Source of the DNA: UMGS1484 sp045593325
GTDB lineage: Bacteria > Bacillota > Clostridia > Oscillospirales > Acutalibacteraceae
Direction of reading: 5' to 3'
NCBI GenBank assembly: GCA_045593325.1
Contig: JAZNWL010000032.1
Span: forward strand, 1 to 14,883
Length of the DNA stretch: 14,883 bases
In this document: positions 7,001 to 11,868 of the stretch, piece by piece
How the letters are laid out: each line of letters begins with the position of its first letter
Numbering within the stretch: position 1 is the first letter of the stretch
Notes under the pieces: model-generated
Database searches by the model: none
Told to the model about the DNA's origin: nothing
The model's input: the letters and a program-made list of their open reading frames with translations, nothing else
Made by a program: the position numbers and the translations under genes

Positions 7001-9476
7001 CTCTCTGCTGGATTTAGGGAAGGGCGTGCAGTCCATTGGGGTGAACGCCTTCTTTGCCACCCCTGTGAAATACGTCACCCTGCCGGACAGCCTGACCAAT
7101 TTAGGGGCCTATGCCTTTGCCGGGTGCGGTGCCATGGAAAGCCTGAAGATCGGTAAGGGACTCACCCAAATCAACCCCGGCGCCTTTGAAGGAAGCGGGC
7201 TGGCCAGTGTCACCATTCCCGCCACGGTGGAATTCATTGGGGAATCTGCTTTCGCCAACGGCATGTTGCAACAGGTGGATATTCAAAATCCCGCTTGTAA
7301 GCTGGACGATTTCGCCTTTGCCAACTGTGAACTCACCTCTCTGACCCTGGGCAATGAAATGACCGCCATTCCCGAAGGGGCATTCCGTAACAATAACATC
7401 AAGGAACTTACCATTCCCGAAAGCGTGACCTCTTTGGTATACGGCGCGTTCTGGAGTTGCCAAGCCCTGGAAACCATTACGCTACCCAAAAATCTTACCC
7501 ACGTGGGGGGTCACGTGTTTGACGACACCCTTTGGTTTGACCGCCAGAACGACGGGGTTGTGAAAAAAGATTACGTTGTGTTCGGTTGGAAAGGGGATAA
7601 GGATAACGCCACCTCCTTTGCTTTGGAAGAAGGCCTTACCCTGATTGCCGATTACGCTTTTGAAGATTGTGACAAGTTGCAAAGTGTCACCTTACCCCAG
7701 ACTGCCAAGAGCATAGGGGCTTACGCTTTCTACGGCTGTAAAGCCTTGGAATACATTCGGATTCCCGCCTCGGTGACTTATATTGGGGAAGGGGCGTTCC
7801 GAGGGTGCCAGAATCTTACCAACATGGAACTGGATGCCGGCAACCCGGTATATGAACTCAAAGAGGGCAAACTTTGCGATAAATCGGGGAACGTGATCTT
7901 CGACCCGGTTAAAGAAAATACCGTCGCCTATCTGGATTCCTTTGGGGGACCCTACAAAACCCATTATCAGGTGGGGGACACCATTGACACCACCGGCATC
8001 CAACTGCTGGTGGGCTATCAAAGCGGATTTTATGAATTTATTTCCGACGGATATACGGTGGAAGCAGGGTCTACTCAAGAGCCCGGCTGGGTGGACGTTG
8101 TGGTGACTTACGGCGGAAAAACCGTAACCTATACCGTAACGGTTGCCCCGAAGGATGAACCCCATGAAAAACAAATCACCGGGGCCCAACTTCTTTCCTA
8201 TCCCACCAAGAAAACCTATCTTGCCGGGGAACCCCTGGACACCACAGGTTTGAAATTCAAGGTCTATTATTCCGACGGCACCACCCAGGTGGTACAGGGA
8301 GAAACCCTGGATACCGACTATTTGACCCTGGACTATAGTCCTTATAAAGCAGGACCTCAAACCGTTTGGGGCGAATACTACAGCTGTCAATTCACCTTTG
8401 CCATTGTTGTGGAATGTACCCATGAAAACCAATGGGTGGTGAGTGCTGTGCCTTCCACCTGCTGTGTGCAGGGTCATGAAGAATACGTCCTTTGTTCCGA
8501 TTGCGGACAAATGGTCAGCGGGTCGGGCGACCTGTTGCCTCTGGATAAAACCAACCATGCCGGCGGTGTGAAAAAAGTGGGCTACATTGCTCCCACCTGT
8601 CTTGCCGAAGGCTACACCGGGGACGGTTACTGTGTCGGTTGCGGAGAACATCTGCATGATGGCAAGGTGCTGGATGAAATCGGGCATCGTGTGGAAAATT
8701 GGACAGTGACCAAAGAAGCCTCTGCTTCGGCAGGCGGAGAAAAGAAAGGTACTTGTGTTCATTGTAAGGAAGAATTTACCGTACAAACCGGGAAACTGGT
8801 GACAGGTGCCACGGTGAAAACCGAAGGTATGGAACAGGTGACCTTACAGGCGAATGAAGATACCGTGCTTCCCGAAGATGCCATGTTTGTGGCAAAGGAT
8901 GTGTCGGCAGAACTGGATTACCTGCAGGAACACGACCTGCAACAAGCCCTGCTTAACGCCTACGGGGAATTGAACCCGGTGGTGGTGCTGGATCTGAGTC
9001 TGGTGACCCGTCAGACCGCTACAGACGGCGCTGTGATGGAAGACGAAAAAGTGGACTTCGACGGGGCAGTGACCGTTACCATTCCTCTGCCTGACGCCAT
9101 GAAAAACAGCGACAAGACCTATCTGTTGTATCACGTGAAGGACGACGGCACCGCCGAAGCAGTGGAATATACTGTGGAGGGGGATACCATCACCTTTGTT
9201 GCCACAGGATTCAGTTATTACACCTTCGCCTATGATCCCTATGGTTCCGAAGCCTGGATTCCCATAGGAGACATTAACCAAGACGGACAGATCAACGCTA
9301 AGGATGCCTTGTTGGCACTGCGTATGGCGGTTGGTAAATATGAAGCTTCCGAAGAACAATGGTGGGCTGGCGACGTCAACGAAGACGGCGACGTCAACGC
9401 CAAAGACGCTTTGGAAATCTTGAAATTTGCCGTGGGCAAACCCTCCAAACTGGATGCGTATTACGGCGAAGAGTAA
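4056..9476 (+). CDS. Giant secreted modular protein: PPC-like, Ig-like repeats, BspA-type LRRs, C-terminal dockerin
   Basis: 1,806 residues from ATG 4056 (AAAGGAG, 8-nt spacing). Signal peptide cleaved after ALA26. Visible modules: PPC-like beta domain (~30-125); five tandem ~110-residue Ig-like repeats (~128-678), each with an L(K/Q)DGT motif and a YPVT-type final strand; BspA-type leucine-rich repeats (~685-1283; units such as IPDSVxxIxxxAF), about 16; two group-3 bacterial Ig-like domains (~1291-1453; YxxGdxLDTTGL); a Cys-rich segment with CxxC pairs (~1454-1580); a beta-rich domain (~1582-1729); and a type I dockerin (~1738-1799). The dockerin has two calcium loops, DINQDGQINAKD and DVNEDGDVNAKD, with all D/N/D/N/D ligand positions intact. 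Dockerins bind cohesins, so the protein is probably attached to a scaffoldin or a cell-surface cohesin. No catalytic domain is recognisable, which suggests a binding or adhesion role. It is monocistronic, with its own promoter and terminator. Confidence 0.92.
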   Translation: MTQARRILALVLALLVGLLSYPMALAEGTTEIVLDQTFDIVVGTEGERVYFAFTPAETGTYVFETYGGYNTFITVYDAEGAGLAQDDDSGDGLNCLVGYTYQAGQTYTLEFSMEGTGTVSAQMHRSLIAAIYADPMTLIQGYDSQKIEIYDDQGNVSGYWHHYEFGNYWYQIELTDGTVWDACGPSCYAGDRWLTINFLHDQDMDHPWLVGDKQQVTIRVEGFETTVAVSIEESPVVSVSHEDVELIAGAGNMVCDEYYDAETDSWSSSPTYMHYPVELRDYTVTLKDGTKVQAVGSAFEYQGKYYEPSLSFEQDYNHQWSQGNSYPVTATIWGYEHTFNATVVPSPVKSVTVEPIVYIEGTNADLTCDWDGDQYTDYYSAYHLQPETYTITLQDGTQYKNEGFEYKGQWYSLNVNDPQSFENQWNVGTYTVEADVAGYQFTYPVTIVENPVASVTFEHTTVVEHTDGEYIRDYIPGESPEDNGTYTDEYYCYDVYPNYTITLKDGTTYGADDIMVYQGREYGMTYYNGENQSYEQQWTVGNTYYGVAELAGVKYNYPVTIEACPVEKVEVEPVTVLEGKDGYYDRDWIQVPGEEPTQQTPEYFVYSFSMNGIKVTLKDGTVFRADQELVVYQGRIYDFTYYPDDAQSYETAWTAGNTYPVKFSVLGYEGTFDVTVAGDASNDTFQAVATPDGVIITDYLGDTWAETLEIPATLGGKPVIGVTAFENYNDIKQVVIPDSVVTLGDDFFGRFNMLNSVTLGAGVKNLTQETFLNCWDLESISVGENNPYFTTVDGVLYNKEITKLIACPIMKEGGLTVPKTCTDLSVLDHEFYAGLSVGYEEGHPDFITVDGVTYSKDMKTVVSCNKAKAGEYIMPDSVETIAPKAFLDCTELTKVTVAPKVTEIVYSAFAGCENLSKVELPQGVVSIGEYAFGMSHSLKNIDLPDSLQTIETEAFYESGLTRLVVPDSVKEIAGKAFQYSQISLLDLGKGVQSIGVNAFFATPVKYVTLPDSLTNLGAYAFAGCGAMESLKIGKGLTQINPGAFEGSGLASVTIPATVEFIGESAFANGMLQQVDIQNPACKLDDFAFANCELTSLTLGNEMTAIPEGAFRNNNIKELTIPESVTSLVYGAFWSCQALETITLPKNLTHVGGHVFDDTLWFDRQNDGVVKKDYVVFGWKGDKDNATSFALEEGLTLIADYAFEDCDKLQSVTLPQTAKSIGAYAFYGCKALEYIRIPASVTYIGEGAFRGCQNLTNMELDAGNPVYELKEGKLCDKSGNVIFDPVKENTVAYLDSFGGPYKTHYQVGDTIDTTGIQLLVGYQSGFYEFISDGYTVEAGSTQEPGWVDVVVTYGGKTVTYTVTVAPKDEPHEKQITGAQLLSYPTKKTYLAGEPLDTTGLKFKVYYSDGTTQVVQGETLDTDYLTLDYSPYKAGPQTVWGEYYSCQFTFAIVVECTHENQWVVSAVPSTCCVQGHEEYVLCSDCGQMVSGSGDLLPLDKTNHAGGVKKVGYIAPTCLAEGYTGDGYCVGCGEHLHDGKVLDEIGHRVENWTVTKEASASAGGEKKGTCVHCKEEFTVQTGKLVTGATVKTEGMEQVTLQANEDTVLPEDAMFVAKDVSAELDYLQEHDLQQALLNAYGELNPVVVLDLSLVTRQTATDGAVMEDEKVDFDGAVTVTIPLPDAMKNSDKTYLLYHVKDDGTAEAVEYTVEGDTITFVATGFSYYTFAYDPYGSEAWIPIGDINQDGQINAKDALLALRMAVGKYEASEEQWWAGDVNEDGDVNAKDALEILKFAVGKPSKLDAYYGEE

Positions 9477-9492
9477 AGGGAAATAACAAAAG

Positions 9493-9523
9493 CGGGGAAA
9501 TCATTACGATTTCCCCGTTTTTT
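9493..9523 (+). terminator. Rho-independent terminator of the dockerin protein gene
   Basis: Perfect 10-bp stem CGGGGAAATC / GATTTCCCCG (9493-9502, 9508-9517), loop ATTAC, followed by TTTTTT. It begins 16 bp after the stop codon. Confidence 0.92.
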
Positions 9524-9541
9524 ATGGTTGTTGGAATGATA

Positions 9542-9570
9542 TTGCAATTCTTTTCAAGGTATGATATACT
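9542..9570 (+). promoter_or_regulatory. Promoter of the structured leader and toxin-like peptide
   Basis: TTGCAA (9542-9547), 17-bp spacer, TATACT (9565-9570) preceded by TGA, giving an extended -10 (TGnTATACT). Predicted transcript start near 9577. The same hexamers and spacing recur at 10075-10103. Confidence 0.65.
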
Positions 9571-9576
9571 TATTCA

Positions 9577-9774
9577 CGTAAGGTATTAGCCATATACGGT
9601 AGGCGGTTCGTCCCCCGATTTAACGGGGGTTTCTTACCCCCGAAAGGGGGTGGAGTGTTGTTCCCGCTGCCGGTGGCAGATGAAGGGAACAATGCGACGG
9701 TGCCGCGGTCGAAAAAAGCCAAGGAAAAGTGCGAAGCACCCGCAGGCTTGTTCGGGCACCGCAAACGGGTGCCA
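9577..9774 (+). ncRNA. Highly structured GC-rich 5' leader of the toxin-like peptide
   Basis: About 200 nt between the predicted transcript start and the short peptide, packed with perfect stems. CCCCCG/CGGGGG (9612-9629); ACCCCC-GAAA-GGGGGT (9636-9651, a GNRA-type loop); TTGTTCCC/GGGAACAA (9658-9665 with 9685-9692) enclosing CTGCC-GGT-GGCAG (9667-9679). A nested long stem follows: CGGTGCC/GGCACCG (9698-9704 with 9755-9761) enclosing AAGCC/GGCTT and GTGC-GAA-GCAC. GGCACC (9755-9760) can instead pair with GGTGCC (9768-9773), immediately before ATG 9775. An AAAGGGGGTG Shine-Dalgarno-like sequence (9643-9652) is buried in the second hairpin. From GTG 9655 or TTG 9658 the reading frame is open into the peptide, so a 60- to 61-residue longer product is an alternative. 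I do not recognise a named RNA family; the RNA role is inferred from stem density. Confidence 0.55.
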
Positions 9775-9840
9775 ATGGAGTACATAACGGTAATTTTGAT
9801 TATTGTTTTATATACCATTATTGCAATAAAAAAGAAATAA
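9775..9840 (+). CDS. 21-residue hydrophobic toxin-like peptide (candidate type I toxin)
   Basis: A tiny reading frame from ATG 9775 to TAA 9838-9840. It encodes an N-terminal MEYI, a hydrophobic core (TVILIIVLYTIIAI) long enough for a short membrane helix, and a C-terminal Lys-Lys-Lys. This is the usual layout of membrane-acting type I toxins of Firmicutes (TxpA/BsrG/Fst-like in style, not by detectable homology). No good ribosome site lies directly before ATG 9775. Translation may be poor by design, or it may begin in frame at GTG 9655/TTG 9658 behind the AAAGGGGGTG site, giving a longer basic N-terminus. The stop codon sits inside the left arm of a 13-bp stem shared with a convergent antisense RNA. 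The strongest support is this RNA arrangement; toxicity is inferred. Confidence 0.62.
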   Translation: MEYITVILIIVLYTIIAIKKK

Positions 9841-9873
9841 ACCGCCCTCGTCCAAAAGTAGCGGTTTATTTCT
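9825..9873 (-). terminator. Terminator of the antisense RNA, shared stem with the toxin mRNA
   Basis: Perfect 13-bp inverted repeat AGAAATAAACCGC (9833-9845) / GCGGTTTATTTCT (9861-9873), 15-nt loop. On the minus strand it is followed by TTTTT then ATTG, a good intrinsic terminator. On the plus strand no U-run follows, so toxin transcripts probably continue to the next hairpin at 9970. Confidence 0.8.
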
Positions 9874-9916
9874 AACCAATCATTGAGGACTAACCGTCTA
9901 CTGGTTAGTACCCTAC
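9825..9916 (-). ncRNA. Antisense RNA, candidate antitoxin overlapping the peptide gene's 3' end
   Basis: A complete small-RNA unit on the minus strand of about 92 nt. A perfect consensus promoter (9951-9923) predicts a start near 9916. The RNA would contain a hairpin ACTAACC/GGTTAGT (9909-9889), then a 13-bp terminator stem followed by a T-rich run (9833-9827). It is fully complementary to the last codons, stop and 3' untranslated region of the 21-residue peptide gene. Convergent, 3'-overlapping antisense RNAs of this kind repress type I toxins (txpA/RatA and bsrG/SR4 are the established examples). No start codon with a ribosome site is seen within it, so it is probably non-coding. Confidence 0.65.
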
Positions 9917-9922
9917 ACCCCT

Positions 9923-9951
9923 ATTATACAGACCCTATGGGGTTTTGTCAA
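9923..9951 (-). promoter_or_regulatory. Perfect consensus promoter of the antisense RNA
   Basis: On the minus strand, TTGACA (9951-9946), a 17-bp spacer and TATAAT (9928-9923): 12 of 12 consensus bases at optimal spacing. No convincing coding gene follows on that strand, which is the main reason to call an antisense RNA. The strength implies constant high expression, as expected for an antitoxin RNA. Confidence 0.85.
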
Positions 9952-9969
9952 CTAAAAACCGTTTTTTTG

Positions 9970-10002
9970 CCAATTCTTTCGGGAATTGGTTGTTGTTTTT
10001 TT
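9970..10002 (+). terminator. Rho-independent terminator, probably of the toxin mRNA
   Basis: Stem CCAATTC / GAATTGG (9970-9976, 9983-9989) with a 6-nt loop, then TTGTTG followed by seven T. If toxin transcripts end here, the antisense RNA is complementary to about 90 nt of their 3' part. Confidence 0.7.
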
Positions 10003-10014
10003 GTGGGAGAAACC

Positions 10015-10152
10015 ATGAGTTTCAGGGAGAAATTGGCAAAAAATAGAAGATATTGGCAGATGAAGTCGATATCCTTGCAATTTTCTTTTTTATGGTATAT
10101 ACTATTATTGTCCAAAAAAAAACGGAATGACGAAAGGAAAAAAGAAAAATGA
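10015..10152 (+). CDS. Possible 45-residue Lys/Arg-rich small protein (doubtful)
   Basis: ATG 10015 is preceded at ~4 nt by GGGAGA and opens a 45-codon frame. It encodes a basic N-terminus (MSFREKLAKNRRYWQ), a short hydrophobic stretch (LQFSFLWYILLL) and a very basic tail. Its TGA overlaps the ATG of the 76-residue gene (ATGA), which would permit coupling. Against it: a terminator ends just upstream, no own promoter is seen, and the second half runs through the promoter of the next gene. It may be a chance frame or the remnant of a longer gene. Confidence 0.18.
   Translation: MSFREKLAKNRRYWQMKSISLQFSFLWYILLLSKKKRNDERKKEK
10075..10103 (+). promoter_or_regulatory. Promoter of the 76-residue gene
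   Basis: TTGCAA (10075-10080), 17-bp spacer, TATACT (10098-10103). Hexamers and spacing are identical to the promoter at 9542-9570. The transcript would start near 10110, giving a leader of about 40 nt. Confidence 0.6.
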
Positions 10153-10379
10153 AAAAAGTAATTTGCAAAGTGGAATATGATACCGAAGTGGCAACCGTTG
10201 TTGCCAAAACCACCAGTGGCTTTTTTGGGGATGCCGACGGTTATGAAGAAACCCTGTATCAAATGCCTGACGGGAAATATTTCCTGTACGTAAACGGCGG
10301 GGAAGAATCCATTTATCCCGAAGAAAACATCAAACGGTTGTCGGCAGCGAAAGCCAAAGAATGGTTGGAACAACACTAA
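10149..10379 (+). CDS. Conserved-looking small hypothetical protein (76 aa)
   Basis: 76 residues from ATG 10149, with AAAGGA about 10 nt upstream. It is a soluble, compact sequence without signal peptide or membrane segment: MKKVICKVEYDTEVATVV, then EETLYQMPDGKYFLYVNG, then an acidic YPEENIKRLSAAKAKEWLEQ helix. The pattern (Y-x-T-E-x-A, ETLY, G-x-YFLY-x-x-GG, final A-x-x-W) resembles a group of small uncharacterised Firmicutes proteins that I recall but cannot name or cite. It is probably an alpha/beta fold of two beta hairpins and a C-terminal helix. It stands alone between its own promoter and a downstream terminator at 10516. No function can be given. Confidence 0.78.
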   Translation: MKKVICKVEYDTEVATVVAKTTSGFFGDADGYEETLYQMPDGKYFLYVNGGEESIYPEENIKRLSAAKAKEWLEQH

Positions 10380-10496
10380 GGCGTTGAAATGAATTGTTTT
10401 GCAAAGCAAAACATGAATTGGCGATGCCATGAATTGCGCTTGGCGCATGAATTGCACCATAAGGTGCATTGCGGTAGGAATTGGTAAACCAATTCC
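10380..10496 (+). repeat. Modular hairpin repeat (ATGAATTG-type), copy A
   Basis: Begins directly after the stop codon with GGCGTTG. ATGAATTG occurs four times (10389, 10413, 10429, 10447), each followed by a different small palindrome: GTTTTGC-AAA-GCAAAAC, GGC-GAT-GCC, GCGC-TTG-GCGC, GCACC-ATAA-GGTGC. It closes with a 9-bp hairpin GGAATTGGT-AA-ACCAATTCC (10477-10496). Copy B at 13297 has the same plan. No coding frame is supported. It resembles interspersed intergenic palindromes of gut Clostridia. Confidence 0.75.
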
Positions 10497-10515
10497 AAAT
10501 TTATAATATGTTCGT

Positions 10516-10540
10516 AGGGAGGCGTTGCGCCTCCCTTTTG
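10516..10540 (+). terminator. Rho-independent terminator after the 76-residue gene
   Basis: Perfect 9-bp stem AGGGAGGCG / CGCCTCCCT (10516-10524, 10528-10536), loop TTG, followed by TTTGTT. It lies 137 bp after the stop codon, beyond the modular repeat. Confidence 0.8.
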
Positions 10541-10611
10541 TTATCTGAATTTTTTGTTAAATTTCTCAAAAAGACTGGACTTTTTTTAAGGTTGGTTTTA
10601 TCATTATAGTG

Positions 10612-10617
10612 TATAAT
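10612..10617 (+). promoter_or_regulatory. -10 element of the acyltransferase/symporter operon
   Basis: Perfect TATAAT at 10612-10617 (preceded by GTG), 37 bp before the chosen start codon. No good -35 lies at 16-18 bp; TTAAGG at 19 bp is weak, so an activator or a non-canonical promoter is possible. Confidence 0.4.
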
Positions 10618-10653
10618 GAACCGAAAACTGTGAAAAAGAAAGGGGAGGGGAGC

Positions 10654-11853
10654 ATGGCAAAAACAAAGAAAAAATCCTGGTTAAAATTCCGTCATCGGGT
10701 GATCACCAAGTTGGCGGAGTGGATCTTACATCCCTATTCCCGCCTGAAATACGGCATCAAAATTGAGAAGTTCAAAGAACAGGAAAATCGGCCTTACCTG
10801 ATCTTATATAATCATCAGACCCCCTTTGACCAATTCTTTGTGGGTATTGCCTTTCGGGGGCCTGTGTATTACCTTGCCACCGAGGACATTTTCTCCAAAG
10901 GCTTTGTTTCTTCCTTACTGCGCTGGGCGGTGGCGCCCATTCCCATTAAAAAACAGACCACCGATCTGACGGCGGTAAAAACCTGTTTGCGGGTGGCAAA
11001 AGAAGGGGGAACCCTTTGCATTGCTCCCGAGGGCAACCGCACTTACAGCGGGCGCACCGAATACATGAGCCCGGGGATCGGCTCCCTTGCCAAACGGCTG
11101 AAATTGCCCATTGCCCTGTTTCACATTGAGGGGGGCTACGGCACTCATCCCCGCTGGAGCGACGGGGTTCGCAAGGGCAAAATGAAAGCTTACGTAGCCA
11201 AGGTCATTGCGCCGGAAGACTACGCCGACCTGACGGGAGACCAACTGTTTGAGTTGATTGAACAGGGGCTGTTTGTGGACGAAAATAAGGCGGACGGGTT
11301 GTTCCGTTCGGAGAAACGGGGGGAATACCTGGAACGCGCCATGTACGTTTGCCCCTTCTGCGGGCTTTCCACCTTTGAAAGCGGTGGCAATGAAATTGCC
11401 TGTAAAACCTGCGGACGTCGGCTGGTTTACGGGGAAGACAAGACCCTGACCGGGGTTGGCTTTGAGTTCCCCTTTTCCTTTGTGGGAGACTGGTACGATT
11501 ACCAGAAGGAGTTTGTGAACAAGCTGGACGTGACCCAGCGGATTCTCGACCCCTATTATTCCGAACGGGTGGAATTGTGGGACGTAGAGGTCAACAAGAA
11601 AAAGACCTGCCTGGAGCAGAGTACCATCGCTTGTTTATACGGCAACCGCCTGACCATTGGGGAACGAATTTTGCCCTTTGAGGACATTACCTCCATGGCG
11701 GTATTGGGGCGGAACAAGCTGAATATTTATTATAACAATGCGGTGTGGCAACTGCGGGGGGACAAGGGCTTTAATGCCTTGAAATACCTTCACCTGTACC
11801 ACCGTTACAAGAACATTGTGAAGGGTGAAGGAACCACCTTTTTGGGATTATAG
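10654..11853 (+). CDS. PlsC-like lysophospholipid acyltransferase with zinc ribbon and C-terminal PH-like region
   Basis: 399 residues from ATG 10654, chosen for GGGGAGGGG just upstream; an in-frame GTG at 10609 overlaps the -10 element and is unlikely. The N-terminal ~210 residues are an LPLAT/PlsC acyltransferase. NHQTPFD supplies the catalytic H-x4-D (His54, Asp59), a WAVAPIPIKK block follows, and EGNRTYSG (126-133) is the substrate-binding EGxR-type block. Such enzymes acylate lysophosphatidate or related lipids at the inner membrane face. Unusually, a four-cysteine zinc ribbon (CPFC at 233-236, CKTC at 250-253) follows, then ~140 residues with beta-strand pattern ending in LNIYYNNAVWQLRG...YHRY, plausibly a PH-like domain. 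Length is about 1.6 times a simple PlsC. It is first in an operon, 15 bp before the symporter gene. The domain call is firm; the acceptor lipid is unknown. Confidence 0.86.
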   Translation: MAKTKKKSWLKFRHRVITKLAEWILHPYSRLKYGIKIEKFKEQENRPYLILYNHQTPFDQFFVGIAFRGPVYYLATEDIFSKGFVSSLLRWAVAPIPIKKQTTDLTAVKTCLRVAKEGGTLCIAPEGNRTYSGRTEYMSPGIGSLAKRLKLPIALFHIEGGYGTHPRWSDGVRKGKMKAYVAKVIAPEDYADLTGDQLFELIEQGLFVDENKADGLFRSEKRGEYLERAMYVCPFCGLSTFESGGNEIACKTCGRRLVYGEDKTLTGVGFEFPFSFVGDWYDYQKEFVNKLDVTQRILDPYYSERVELWDVEVNKKKTCLEQSTIACLYGNRLTIGERILPFEDITSMAVLGRNKLNIYYNNAVWQLRGDKGFNALKYLHLYHRYKNIVKGEGTTFLGL

Positions 11854-11868
11854 AGGAGTGACCGTTAT

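Noticed and set aside
9883..10152. 89-codon plus frame starting inside the antisense RNA region
   Set aside because: Its first 44 codons cross the antisense promoter and a terminator hairpin and have no ribosome site; only the part from ATG 10015 was kept as a doubtful candidate.
9948..10469. 173-codon minus frame over the 76-residue gene
   Set aside because: Antisense to a gene with a good promoter and ribosome site; it also runs through the modular hairpin repeat.
10380..10496. CRISPR array, because of the repeated ATGAATTG boxes
   Set aside because: Repeat units are only 8 bp at 16-24 bp spacing and the intervening pieces are palindromes, not unique spacers; no cas genes are present.
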